Shown: positions 8,869 to 16,943 of the stretch, piece after piece
How positions within the stretch are numbered: the stretch's first letter is position 1
Layout of the letters: each line of letters starts with the position of its first letter
Origin: Balneatrix alpica DSM 16621
GTDB taxonomy: Bacteria; Pseudomonadota; Gammaproteobacteria; Pseudomonadales; Balneatricaceae
Reading direction: 5' to 3'
Assembly: GCF_000619885.1 (NCBI RefSeq)
Contig: NZ_KK211039.1
Coordinates: 647,589 to 711,588, forward strand
DNA length: 64,000 nt
Translations under genes and position numbers: made by a program
The notes under the pieces: generated by a model
The model's database searches: none
Seen by the model: only the letters and a program-made list of their open reading frames with translations
Told to the model about the DNA's origin: nothing

Positions 8869-9282
8869 TCACCAAGGTGATTGTGTCGCAGGCTCCTCTG
8901 GCCAACGCTGCCGCAATACACCCGCCCAACGCTGCCACTCCACTTCTTTATCCGTGGTAATGCTTAATGTCCGTTGTGAGTCTTGCCAAAAGACATCCAA
9001 CTGCCAACGATAGCTGGTTTCTTCATTACGCTTACGCTCGCGAACATGGGTACGCCAACCCCGAATACTGCTATAGGGATAGCGTTCGGCTCGATCCGCA
9101 TAAACCACAGCCAACATCTGCTGGCTATCATCCAACGCCAAAGAGGGTGAGCTCAACAAACGCTCATCTACCTGAAAACCCTCTAGTTCCAGCTTAGCCA
9201 CCTGCTGACGGGTATTCAGCCCATGCCATACCCCCAAGCCAATGATTAGCGCTGCTAGAATCCAGAATATTTCCATACGCAT
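8869..9282 (-). CDS. Membrane-anchored hypothetical protein
   Basis: This 137-residue protein has an N-terminal membrane segment (residues about 4-21, IFWILAALIIGLGVW) and a soluble remainder rich in charged residues and tryptophan (RGWRTHVRERKRNE, WQDSQRTLSITTDKEVEWQRWAGVLRQRW). I do not recognise the family. It ends the nrdA-nrdB-ferredoxin transcription unit, 30 bp after the ferredoxin gene, which suggests co-transcription but says little on function. A second ATG two codons later is an equally possible start. Confidence 0.7.
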   Translation of the reverse strand: MRMEIFWILAALIIGLGVWHGLNTRQQVAKLELEGFQVDERLLSSPSLALDDSQQMLAVVYADRAERYPYSSIRGWRTHVRERKRNEETSYRWQLDVFWQDSQRTLSITTDKEVEWQRWAGVLRQRWPEEPATQSPW

Positions 9283-9312
9283 GGAGCGAACCGCCCTCCT
9301 CTAGCCTGACTG

Positions 9313-9597
9313 CTACTCTGGCAACTCGATTTTAATCGGCCCCAGGGGTACACAACAGCAACTGAGAATTTCATTCTCCGCCAACTCAACCAGGCTTTCT
9401 TGTAACCAACGCACCTGCCCCTGTTGCAACCGCACCCGACAACAACCACAGTAGCCACCACGACAGTTATAACGTACTGGTAATTGTTGCTGCTCTAGCG
9501 CATCCAATAAGGTCGGGGCGCCACTGTAATGAAACTCATGACGCCCCTGTACCCACACTCTGAGCTTGGCGGCAGCCGGATCAAAGGTCGAAGTCAT
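9313..9597 (-). CDS. YfaE-type [2Fe-2S] ferredoxin for ribonucleotide reductase
   Basis: The 94-residue protein is a plant-type ferredoxin. Three cysteines lie in CRGGYCGCC (C-x4-C-x2-C) and the fourth in the ILSCCCVP segment. In E. coli the equivalent YfaE supplies electrons to regenerate the diferric-tyrosyl radical of NrdB. The ATG at 9597 (MTSTFDP) overlaps the end of nrdB by 17 bp, so translation is probably coupled. The extra consecutive cysteines in SCCC are slightly unusual. Confidence 0.88.
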   Translation of the reverse strand: MTSTFDPAAAKLRVWVQGRHEFHYSGAPTLLDALEQQQLPVRYNCRGGYCGCCRVRLQQGQVRWLQESLVELAENEILSCCCVPLGPIKIELPE

Positions 9598-10711
9598 CGA
9601 AATCAGACGAGTCCACGCTGCTGTCAATCGCCCCCACTAGATAAGAGCTGATCTCCGACTCCTGGGGTGCCACCTGTACGTTGTCACTAACCAACCAAGC
9701 ATTCATCCAAGGCAAAGGATTGGAGCTCACCTGGAATAACGGCTCCAGCCCCAATGCACGCATTCGTACATTAGTGATGTACTCAACGTACTGACACAAA
9801 ATAGTGGCATTCAAACCAATCATGGAACCATCTTTAAATAGATAATGGGCCCACTGTTTTTCTTGCTCTGCCGCTTCACTAAAGATACGCACGACTTCCT
9901 CGCGGCACTCTTTGGCAACTTCCACCATTTCCGGATCATCCCCTCCGGACGCCATGATATTCAGCATCTGTTGAGTACCGGACAGATGTAGCGCCTCATC
10001 CCGAGCAATGAACTTGATGATTTTGGCATTGCCCTCCATTAGAGCGCGCTCAGCAAAAGCAAAAGAGCAGGCAAAGCTGACATAGAAGCGAATCGCCTCC
10101 AGCACATTCACTGAGGCCAGCGTGAGGTATAACTTGCGTTTCAAGTCACGCATGTTGACCTCAACCTTACGCCCATTTATCTCGTGACTACCGGCACCAA
10201 ACTGCACGTAAAGGCTGGAGTATTCGATAAAGTCATCGTAGTACTTGGTCACCGACACCGCTCGCTTGGTAATCTCGGTATTGACGATAATGTCGTCAAA
10301 CACCTTAGCGGGGTCGGTGACGATATTACGAATGATGTGGGTGTAACTACGGCTATGGATAGTCTCACTGAATGACCAAGTTTCTAACCAGGTCTCCAAC
10401 TCAGGCAGGGAAACCACCGGCAGAAAGGCCACATTAGGCGAACGCCCCTGCACCGAGTCCAGCAGAGTTTGATATTTCAGATTACTTAAAAAAATATGCT
10501 GTTCATGGGCAGGCAGCTCAGCAAAATCCGAACGATCCGAAGACAGATCCACTTCTTCAGGACGCCAGAAGAAAGACAGCTGCTTTTCAATCAAGCGCTC
10601 AAAAATCGGGTGCTTCTGCTGGTCGTAGCGCGCCACGTTGACGTTCTCACCAAAGAACATCGGCTGCTTTAAGTGATCGTATTGATTGGGGTTAAAGGTT
10701 GAATAAGCCAT
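9581..10711 (-). CDS. nrdB: Class Ia ribonucleoside-diphosphate reductase beta subunit NrdB
   Basis: The 376-residue beta subunit carries the diiron-tyrosyl radical that starts reduction of ribonucleotides by NrdA. Iron ligands appear in the helices with [30 protein letters not shown] and [12 protein letters not shown], and the C-terminus is acidic (SSDFDDFDL), as needed for docking to the alpha subunit. It follows nrdA after about 155 bp that contain a strong hairpin, and precedes the overlapping ferredoxin gene. Confidence 0.97.
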   Translation of the reverse strand: MAYSTFNPNQYDHLKQPMFFGENVNVARYDQQKHPIFERLIEKQLSFFWRPEEVDLSSDRSDFAELPAHEQHIFLSNLKYQTLLDSVQGRSPNVAFLPVVSLPELETWLETWSFSETIHSRSYTHIIRNIVTDPAKVFDDIIVNTEITKRAVSVTKYYDDFIEYSSLYVQFGAGSHEINGRKVEVNMRDLKRKLYLTLASVNVLEAIRFYVSFACSFAFAERALMEGNAKIIKFIARDEALHLSGTQQMLNIMASGGDDPEMVEVAKECREEVVRIFSEAAEQEKQWAHYLFKDGSMIGLNATILCQYVEYITNVRMRALGLEPLFQVSSNPLPWMNAWLVSDNVQVAPQESEISSYLVGAIDSSVDSSDFDDFDL

Positions 10712-10828
10712 AGTGCTTTTTGCATCTCCACACGCAGTGACAGGCGCTAAGCTGTCACTTTCAAACAGTCATGCAGCGGCCTGAACCACCGCTGCGAGAG
10801 GCCACCCAGACCCCTTTGGCTTTTCGTA

Positions 10829-10855
10829 GCAGCGGGGTGATGATCACCCCGCTGC
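10829..10855 (-). other. Strong hairpin between nrdA and nrdB
   Basis: Arms GCAGCGGGGTGAT form a nearly perfect 13-bp inverted repeat with almost no loop. On the nrd transcript it lies just after the nrdA stop and is not followed by a T-run. It may stabilise the upstream message or attenuate transcription to set the NrdA:NrdB ratio; this is inference. Confidence 0.6.
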
Positions 10856-10867
10856 CATTTCGCTGAT

Positions 10868-13135
10868 TTAGAGCTTGCAGGCGCCGCCTTCGCAGCCCCC
10901 CATATCCTCGCCCTGATCATCCTTCGCACCATCACGGGTGTTGTGGTAATACAGAGTTTTGACCCCGAGTTTATAAGCCGTCAGCAAGTCTTTCAGCAGC
11001 AGCTTCATCGGCACCTTCTCCCCCTCATAGCGAGCGGGATCATAGTTGGTGTTGGCAGAGATCGACTGATCGACAAACTTCTGCATGATGCCGACTAATT
11101 GTAAGTAGCCATCATTACTCGGAATTCGCCATAACAGCTCATACTGATGCTTTAAGCGCTCATACTCCGGCACGACCTGCTTGAGAATACCATCCTTGCT
11201 CGCCTTCACACTGACAAAACCACGGGGCGGCTCAATACCATTAGTGGAGTTGGTGATCTGCGAGGAGGTCTCACAGGGCATAATAGCCGTCAGAGTACTG
11301 TTACGCAGACCGTGGGTCAGAATCGCCTGACGCAGACCGTCCCAGTCCAGTTGCAGAGGCTCTGCACACACGCCATCGATATCCTTCTTATAGGTATCGA
11401 TAGGCAACAAACCTTCGGCGTAATAAGTATCAGCAAAAGCCTCACAGGCTCCCTGCTCACGCGCCAACTCATTCGAAGCCTTCAACAGATAGTATTGAAT
11501 GGCCTCAAAGGTGCGGTGAGTCAGTCCATTGGCCGAACCATCCGAATAGCGCACGCCATGCTTAGCAAGATAGTAAGCAAAGTTAGTCACCCCAACTCCC
11601 AACGTACGACGGCGCTTGGAGGCAATTTCAGCCGCTGGCAGCGGATAGTCCTGATAATCCAGCAGGCTGTCGAGTGCACGCACAATCAGCTGCGCCAAAC
11701 CTTCCAGCTCATCCAGGCTTTCCAGCGCTCCCAGGTTAAAGGCTGACAGGGTGCAGAGTGCAATCTCCGCCTGCTCATCACGAATATCCTGTAACGGTTT
11801 AGTCGGCAGAGTGATCTCCATACAGAGGTTACTCTGACGTACCGGCGCTTTAGCCGGGTTAAAGGCGCTGCGAGTATTACAGTGATCAACGTTCTGTAGG
11901 TAAATTCGGCCTGTTTGCGCACGTTCCTGAGCAAACATAGAGAACAAATCCACCGCCTTCAGGGTTTTCTTGCGGATTGAAGAGTCCTGCTCGTACTTCA
12001 CATAAAGACGCTCAAACTCTTCCTGATCAGCGAAGAAGGCGGTATATAGACCAGGCACATCCGAGGGGCTGAATAGGGTAATGTTTTCCCCTTTAATCAG
12101 GCGCTGGTACATCAAACGGTTAAACTGGAAAGCATGATCCACGTGACGGGCACGGTTTTCCTCTACCCCACGGTTGTTCTTCAGCACCAGTAAAGACTCG
12201 ACCTCAAGGTGCCAAATGGGATAGAAGACCGTGGCTGCTCCACCGCGCACCCCACCCTGGGAACAGGACTTCACTGCCGTTTGAATGTGCTTCACAAAGG
12301 GAATCATACCGGTGTGGAAGGCTTCACCACCGCGAATAGGACTACCCAGGGCACGGATATTACCCATATTGACGCCGATCCCGGCACGCTGACTCACATA
12401 CTTCACAATAGCGCCGGCGGTGGCATTAATAGAGTCAAGGGAGTCATCACACTCAATCAATACACAGGAGCTGAACTGACGGGTAGGCGTCCGCACCCCT
12501 GACATAATCGGCGTTGGCAGCGACAGTTTAAATAATGAGCATGCATCATAGAAACGCTTCACATAATCCAAACGGGTCGCTTTCGGATAGTTGGCAAACA
12601 AGCACGCCGCAACCAGCATATAGAGCTGCTGGGGACTTTCGTAAATTGCACCAGTCACCCGGTTTTGCACCAGGTATTTACCTTCCAGCTGCTTCACCGC
12701 CGCATAGCTGAAGTTCATATCCCGCCAGTGATCCAGGTGCTGATCCAACGCATCAAACTCTGCTTCGCTATAGTCCAGCAGCAGATGCTGATCATAACGC
12801 TTGGACTCAACCAGCTTCACCACATGATCATAGAGACGTGGCGGTTCGAACTGACCAAAGGCTTTTTTACGTAGGTGAAAAATAGCCAAACGCGCAGCCA
12901 GATACTGATAATCCGGCGCATCTTCAGAGATCAAATCCGCCGCAGCTTTAATCAGCGTCTCGTGGATATCCTGAGTACGGATGCCATCAAAAAATTGCAG
13001 ATGAGCCTTTAACTCCACCTGGGATACGGATACATTCTCAAGGCCCTCAGCGGCCCAGGTCACCACTCGATGAATCTTTTCTAGGTCAATCGCCTCAGTG
13101 CGCCCATCGCGCTTCGTCACCTGGATGTTTTGCAT
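10868..13135 (-). CDS. nrdA: Class Ia ribonucleoside-diphosphate reductase alpha subunit NrdA
   Basis: The 755-residue catalytic subunit reduces ribonucleoside diphosphates. It has an N-terminal ATP-cone (MQNIQVTKRDGRTEAIDLEKIHRVV), the active-site cysteine region (FSSCVLIE; NLCMEITLPT; CTLSAFNLGAL), NSTLTAIMPCETSSQ, and the C-terminal redox cysteines in CEGGACKL. The intact ATP-cone implies dATP feedback control. It heads the nrdA-nrdB-ferredoxin operon behind candidate NrdR boxes. Confidence 0.97.
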   Translation of the reverse strand: MQNIQVTKRDGRTEAIDLEKIHRVVTWAAEGLENVSVSQVELKAHLQFFDGIRTQDIHETLIKAAADLISEDAPDYQYLAARLAIFHLRKKAFGQFEPPRLYDHVVKLVESKRYDQHLLLDYSEAEFDALDQHLDHWRDMNFSYAAVKQLEGKYLVQNRVTGAIYESPQQLYMLVAACLFANYPKATRLDYVKRFYDACSLFKLSLPTPIMSGVRTPTRQFSSCVLIECDDSLDSINATAGAIVKYVSQRAGIGVNMGNIRALGSPIRGGEAFHTGMIPFVKHIQTAVKSCSQGGVRGGAATVFYPIWHLEVESLLVLKNNRGVEENRARHVDHAFQFNRLMYQRLIKGENITLFSPSDVPGLYTAFFADQEEFERLYVKYEQDSSIRKKTLKAVDLFSMFAQERAQTGRIYLQNVDHCNTRSAFNPAKAPVRQSNLCMEITLPTKPLQDIRDEQAEIALCTLSAFNLGALESLDELEGLAQLIVRALDSLLDYQDYPLPAAEIASKRRRTLGVGVTNFAYYLAKHGVRYSDGSANGLTHRTFEAIQYYLLKASNELAREQGACEAFADTYYAEGLLPIDTYKKDIDGVCAEPLQLDWDGLRQAILTHGLRNSTLTAIMPCETSSQITNSTNGIEPPRGFVSVKASKDGILKQVVPEYERLKHQYELLWRIPSNDGYLQLVGIMQKFVDQSISANTNYDPARYEGEKVPMKLLLKDLLTAYKLGVKTLYYHNTRDGAKDDQGEDMGGCEGGACKL

Positions 13136-13183
13136 AGATGCTCTTCCGTCCTCAGCCTTTCTTGTGCAGCCCTTATTTCACTC

Positions 13184-13231
13184 TCACCTTATTTAGTGCA
13201 TCCCAACAAGAGACAACACAATATCTAGTAG
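13184..13231 (-). promoter_or_regulatory. Tandem NrdR-like boxes upstream of nrdA
   Basis: Two 16-bp sites resemble the NrdR consensus (ACAC, eight A/T-rich bases, GTGT): ACACAATATCTAGTAG at 13216-13231 and TCACCTTATTTAGTGC at 13184-13199. Their centres are 32 bp apart, three helical turns, which is the usual spacing for NrdR pairs. The sites lie about 50-95 bp before the nrdA ATG. Each deviates at a few positions. The rest of the 13136-13484 gap holds no gene that I can see. Confidence 0.6.
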
Positions 13232-13438
13232 CGAGCCGTGATTTAGGCAGCAACTATAGGAGCCCCCCCCTTCTACTTCAAGTCTTGATTTTTTGTTAAA
13301 GCCGACTACTCCAAGCCCCATTTCCAGCAAAGCCTTATAAAACGCCAGCTTGGCTTTTTGTAAAATTGTGTAATCGAAAAAGTCACTTTCTTAAGCTGCC
13401 TAGTACTTAACCAACCGCTAAAAAAATGTTTTACGGGC

Positions 13439-13467
13439 TTTACATTAACTAAGGAGATCAATAGTAT
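13439..13467 (+). promoter_or_regulatory. Promoter of the tRNA-Tyr pair
   Basis: TTTACA at 13439-13444 and TAGTAT at 13462-13467 are separated by 17 bp and end about 18 bp before the first mature tRNA base, giving the short leader normal for stable-RNA promoters. Confidence 0.6.
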
Positions 13468-13484
13468 ACGCACCCACTTGGCGC

Positions 13485-13568
13485 GGTGGGGTTCCCGAGT
13501 GGCCAAAGGGATCAGACTGTAAATCTGACGCGCGAGCTTCGGTGGTTCGAATCCACCCCCCACCACCA
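13485..13568 (+). tRNA. tRNA-Tyr (GTA), copy 1
   Basis: The 84-base sequence folds as a class II tRNA: acceptor GGTGGGG/CCCCACC, anticodon loop CTGTAAA with anticodon GTA, a long variable arm (CGCGCGAGCTTCG region), T-arm GGTGG-TTCGAAT-CCACC and encoded ACCA. The first half is close to E. coli tRNA-Tyr. Confidence 0.96.
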
Positions 13569-13625
13569 TTTACACCCCGCCAAGTTCAATTATCTGGCTG
13601 CTGTATTATTTCAGCACTTGCCCCT

Positions 13626-13709
13626 GGTGGGGTTCCCGAGTGGCCAAAGGGATCAGACTGTAAATCTGACGCGCGAGCTTCGGTGGTTCGAATCCACCCC
13701 CCACCACCA
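13626..13709 (+). tRNA. tRNA-Tyr (GTA), copy 2
   Basis: This copy is identical in sequence to copy 1 and lies 57 bp after it, exactly 141 bp offset. The spacer shows no promoter, so both are probably processed from one transcript. Confidence 0.96.
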
Positions 13710-13741
13710 TTAATGATCCTGTTATCACCTTGCTATCTCAC

Positions 13742-14608
13742 TCAAGCTGACTTCAAAGCCAGCTCCTGTTGCCGTTCATATTGCTTCTGCCCATCCAACC
13801 ACTGCTGTAGCTCATGCAACCAAGGCCAATCAGTCTCGGTACCCCATTGCCAGGCCACACGTAGCTCCGTTGGCCGCCCCTGCAGCGATGTTTGTTGCAA
13901 GAGCTCGCTGGCGACACTGGCGGGTAATAACGCCACTCCGATACCCGCTTGCAGCGCTTGGCATAGCGCCAATCGGTCCAGCACCTGACACTCTTGCAGC
14001 GGTTCAAGCTGCGGCTGCCATGCAGCCCAGAGCGCATGATCCTCCCCCCAGTGCAAAATGCGTTCCCCTGCCGTTTGCAACAGCCCCGCCTTTCCCACCA
14101 GCCAACAACTTTGCTCTCCCCAACACTGAGAATCCTGAGTATCCGTCAACAACACGGTTTGTAGACAAGCATCCACTTCTCTCTGCTGATCGCTGACCCA
14201 ATCCAACTGCGGAAATGCTTGCAGCAGCGCCCCCAAGCAGGGCTGCAACCACACCCCAAAGCTCCATACATCCGCCGCGACACGCCAACGCTGGGCCTGT
14301 TGCCGTCGAATTTTCCTGCTACTTTTATCAATAAGATCAAATGCTTGCTCAAGACTAGGCAGCCACAGCTGAGCCGCCTCGGTTAACACCAAGCCCTGAT
14401 GCTGACGAATAAATAACGGCTGATCCAAATAAGCCTCCAGCATCCGCACCTGGTGACTAATCGCCGCCTGGGTCACATTCAACTCCAGGGCGGCACGGGT
14501 GAAACTCAGGTGACGCGCCGCAGCTTCAAAAGCCTTGAGTGCATTAAGAGGAGGCAGATGACGAGACCAGCCATGAATTTTTTTTGTTACCGGCTTATCA
14601 ATGCTCAT
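13742..14608 (-). CDS. LysR-family regulator, GcvA-like
   Basis: The protein has a LysR helix-turn-helix (RHLPPLNALKAFEAAARHLSFTRAA, VTQAAISHQVRMLE) of the GcvA-like type and a diverged effector domain rich in tryptophan and glutamine. The ATG at 14608 (MSIDKPVTKK) is preferred over the one at 14635 because AGGACT precedes it; this gives 288 residues. It is transcribed away from the DUF47/Pit pair with about 80 bp between starts, so it may control phosphate uptake, but the ligand and targets are unknown. Confidence 0.85.
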   Translation of the reverse strand: MSIDKPVTKKIHGWSRHLPPLNALKAFEAAARHLSFTRAALELNVTQAAISHQVRMLEAYLDQPLFIRQHQGLVLTEAAQLWLPSLEQAFDLIDKSSRKIRRQQAQRWRVAADVWSFGVWLQPCLGALLQAFPQLDWVSDQQREVDACLQTVLLTDTQDSQCWGEQSCWLVGKAGLLQTAGERILHWGEDHALWAAWQPQLEPLQECQVLDRLALCQALQAGIGVALLPASVASELLQQTSLQGRPTELRVAWQWGTETDWPWLHELQQWLDGQKQYERQQELALKSA

Positions 14609-14685
14609 TTGAGTCCTACTTGCTGTCTTTGCCAAGATGACGGCCCTGGGTGCCGCCCTTGTCTATCCGCTGGGGATATAAATTG

Positions 14686-15345
14686 ATGAAACTGAAACTG
14701 CCTGCTGTTTTTGGCTCTGCCACCCAGATTGAACTGCAAATTGACGACTACCTGCGCAAGGTAGAAGACTCTGGCCAGCTGTTTCGTCAAGCCATGAGCC
14801 TGTATTTGCGCGAAGGGGTCAGTCCTGGTTTTCAGCAGCTGCTGCACCAGGTAGAAGCGCTGGAAAGCGATAGCGATGCATTGCGCCGCACTATTGAAAG
14901 CGAACTGTACCTGCGCACCCTGATTCCGGATCTGCGTGGTGATGTGCTGGAACTGATGGAAGATGTCGATCGCCTGATCAACCTCCATGAGTCCACCCTG
15001 TTTAAATTTCAAATAGAGCGCCCAGACTTCCCCCCTCACCAGCATGCTGCTCTGGAGCGCTTGCTCGACACGGTTTGCGCCTGCGTAGCCGAAGTGATTC
15101 AGAGTGTTCGCGCCTTTTTCCGAGACCTGCGCGCGGTGCGGGATTACGCCACCAAGGTGCACTGGCTGGAGGGGGAAGCGGACAAACAAAGCACTGAACT
15201 GCTGCAGGCGCTGTTCCAGGAACCCTTGCCACTGGCCAACAAGATCCATCTGCGCTACTTCGTCGAGCGTATTGATGAACTGGCCAACTGCGCCGAAAGC
15301 ATCAGCGATCGTGTGGCGATTTACGCCATCAAACGTCGCTTCTAA
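14686..15345 (+). CDS. DUF47 (PhoU-like, TIGR00153) phosphate transport accessory protein
   Basis: The 219-residue cytoplasmic protein is all-helical and resembles the TIGR00153/DUF47 family: KLPAVFGSATQIELQIDDYLRKVEDSGQLF, LEMMEDVDRL-like LELMEDVDRLINLHES and KIHLRYFVERIDELANCAESISDRV. Members are PhoU-like and are nearly always encoded next to a Pit transporter, as here (12-bp gap), where they are thought to regulate it. The ATG at 14686 follows TGGGGATA. Coupling with the pit gene is likely. Confidence 0.88.
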   Translation: MKLKLPAVFGSATQIELQIDDYLRKVEDSGQLFRQAMSLYLREGVSPGFQQLLHQVEALESDSDALRRTIESELYLRTLIPDLRGDVLELMEDVDRLINLHESTLFKFQIERPDFPPHQHAALERLLDTVCACVAEVIQSVRAFFRDLRAVRDYATKVHWLEGEADKQSTELLQALFQEPLPLANKIHLRYFVERIDELANCAESISDRVAIYAIKRRF

Positions 15346-15357
15346 CGGACCCGCACC

Positions 15358-16845
15358 ATGGATTTGAGTTTTTGGTTTTTCGTTTCCAGCGGCCTGTTTT
15401 TGGGCTGGTCGCTGGGTGCTAATGATGCCGCTAATATCTTTGGCACCGCAGTCGCCACCCGCATGGTGCAATTTCGTACGGCAGCCATTCTCTGTGCCAT
15501 TTTTGTTCTGCTCGGCGCGGTGATTAGCGGCTCCGGTGCGGCCCATACCCTGGGTGCACTGGGGGGGGTGGATCGCATTGCTGGTGCTTTTATGGTGGCC
15601 CTGGCTGCCGCCCTGGCGGTCTTCAGCCTGCTGCGCTCGGGTCTGACCGCCTCCACCAGCCAGGCCATTATTGGTGCTGTGGTAGGTTGGAGCCTGTACA
15701 ACGGCCGAGTAATTGATACCACTCTGTTGCTGCAGGTGGTCTCCACCTGGATTCTCTGCCCCTTGCTGGCCGGCGTACTGGCAGTGATTCTGTATAAGCT
15801 GACGCAAAGCTGGCTCGATTACTGCCAGCCCCATCTGCTGCGTCTGGACGCCTATACCCGACTGGCCTTGCTGGTTACCGGCGCCTTTGGTGCCTATGCC
15901 CTGGGTGCCAATAACATCGCCAATGTGATGGGGGTATTCAGCCTGGTGTCGCCCTTTCAGGATAAGTTCTACGAAGGCTTTCACTTTAGTGCCACCCAGC
16001 AACTGTTTCTGCTCGGTAGCATCGCCATTGGTGTCGGCGTTTTTACCTACTCGAAAAAAGTGATGATGACCGTTGGCAACGGCCTGATGCAGCTCTCCCC
16101 TGCCCTGGCTTGGGTGGTGGTGTGTGCCCACTCGCTGGTGTTGTTTCTGTTTTCCTCCCAGACCCTGCAAAAATGGCTGATCGGCCTGCATCTGCCGGCG
16201 TTGCCGCTGGTGCCGGTCAGCAGCACCCAGGCCATTATCGGCGCCGTGGTCGGCATTGGTCTGTTGCGTGGTGGACGAGGGTTGAACTGGCGCCTGCTGG
16301 GTCGCCTGGGCAGCAGCTGGGCCTTGACCCCTCTGGTCGCCTGCTTGCTGGCCATTATCGGCCTGTTCCTGCTGCAAAACCTGTTTCATCAGGATATTGC
16401 CCGTCAGGAACGCTACGTACTGAATCGCCAAACCCTGCACTACCTGAGCCAACAGGGCTGGCAGACGGAGCCCCTGCAGCGTCTGAGCGAAGTACCCTTT
16501 AATAGCAGCCAGCGCCTGGTAGAACAGGTGGAGCGCCTGCAACCCCTGAACGACGAACAACGCCGCCAATTGCTCTATGCCAGCTACGAAGGGGTGTTTT
16601 ATCTCAACGCACACAAGGTCGGCAATCTTGACCTGAACTGGTACAGCCAAGCCCAGTGGCAGGCACTGAGTCAACTGGCAGGACGACGCTTTAGCTATCG
16701 TTGGCAACTGGAGCAGGCACTGATGGAGCAAAGCCCGGCCTGGCGCCCTGGCAACGGTGAGGGCTTGGGGCGCTTTGCCAATCAGGAACGGCAGGCCAAG
16801 CTGCAACAAATTTTCCGCGTGTTTGAAGTGGAACCAAGCCAATGA
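15358..16845 (+). CDS. Pit-family inorganic phosphate transporter with C-terminal extension
   Basis: The 495-residue membrane protein has the two inverted PHO4 signature repeats, GANDAANIFGTAV (about residue 20) and GANNIANVMGVFS (about 181), and the paired STSQAIIGAVVG and SSTQAIIGAVVG motifs. About ten membrane segments fill residues 1-350. The last 110 residues or so are hydrophilic and probably cytoplasmic (YVLNRQTLHYLSQQGW, GNLDLNWYSQAQWQ). Pit proteins couple phosphate uptake to protons or sodium. The DUF47 gene lies just upstream in one operon. Confidence 0.9.
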   Translation: MDLSFWFFVSSGLFLGWSLGANDAANIFGTAVATRMVQFRTAAILCAIFVLLGAVISGSGAAHTLGALGGVDRIAGAFMVALAAALAVFSLLRSGLTASTSQAIIGAVVGWSLYNGRVIDTTLLLQVVSTWILCPLLAGVLAVILYKLTQSWLDYCQPHLLRLDAYTRLALLVTGAFGAYALGANNIANVMGVFSLVSPFQDKFYEGFHFSATQQLFLLGSIAIGVGVFTYSKKVMMTVGNGLMQLSPALAWVVVCAHSLVLFLFSSQTLQKWLIGLHLPALPLVPVSSTQAIIGAVVGIGLLRGGRGLNWRLLGRLGSSWALTPLVACLLAIIGLFLLQNLFHQDIARQERYVLNRQTLHYLSQQGWQTEPLQRLSEVPFNSSQRLVEQVERLQPLNDEQRRQLLYASYEGVFYLNAHKVGNLDLNWYSQAQWQALSQLAGRRFSYRWQLEQALMEQSPAWRPGNGEGLGRFANQERQAKLQQIFRVFEVEPSQ

Positions 16846-16850
16846 GAGAT

Positions 16851-16894
16851 CGCCTGAGCCAGTAAGGGTGCCAACGACCCTACTCGCTCAGGCG
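16851..16894. terminator. Long hairpin between convergent pit and mocR-like genes
   Basis: CGCCTGAGC pairs with GCTCAGGCG, with a second inner stem AGTAAGGGT/ACCCTACT containing one bulge. No T-run follows, so this is a likely but not classical terminator. Confidence 0.5.
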
Positions 16895-16943
16895 GCATGT
16901 CCCTATAACCACTTTTATGACAACTTTAAGACCGCTTTCATCC

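Noticed and set aside
13486-13988. Open frames over the two tRNA genes, including duplicated peptides
   Set aside because: The repeated peptide is simply translation of identical tRNA sequences.
14605-16842. A 745-codon open frame on the minus strand opposite the DUF47 and pit genes
   Set aside because: Its product is Gln/His/Ala-rich with no domain, while the + strand genes have clear families. It is a by-product of codon bias.
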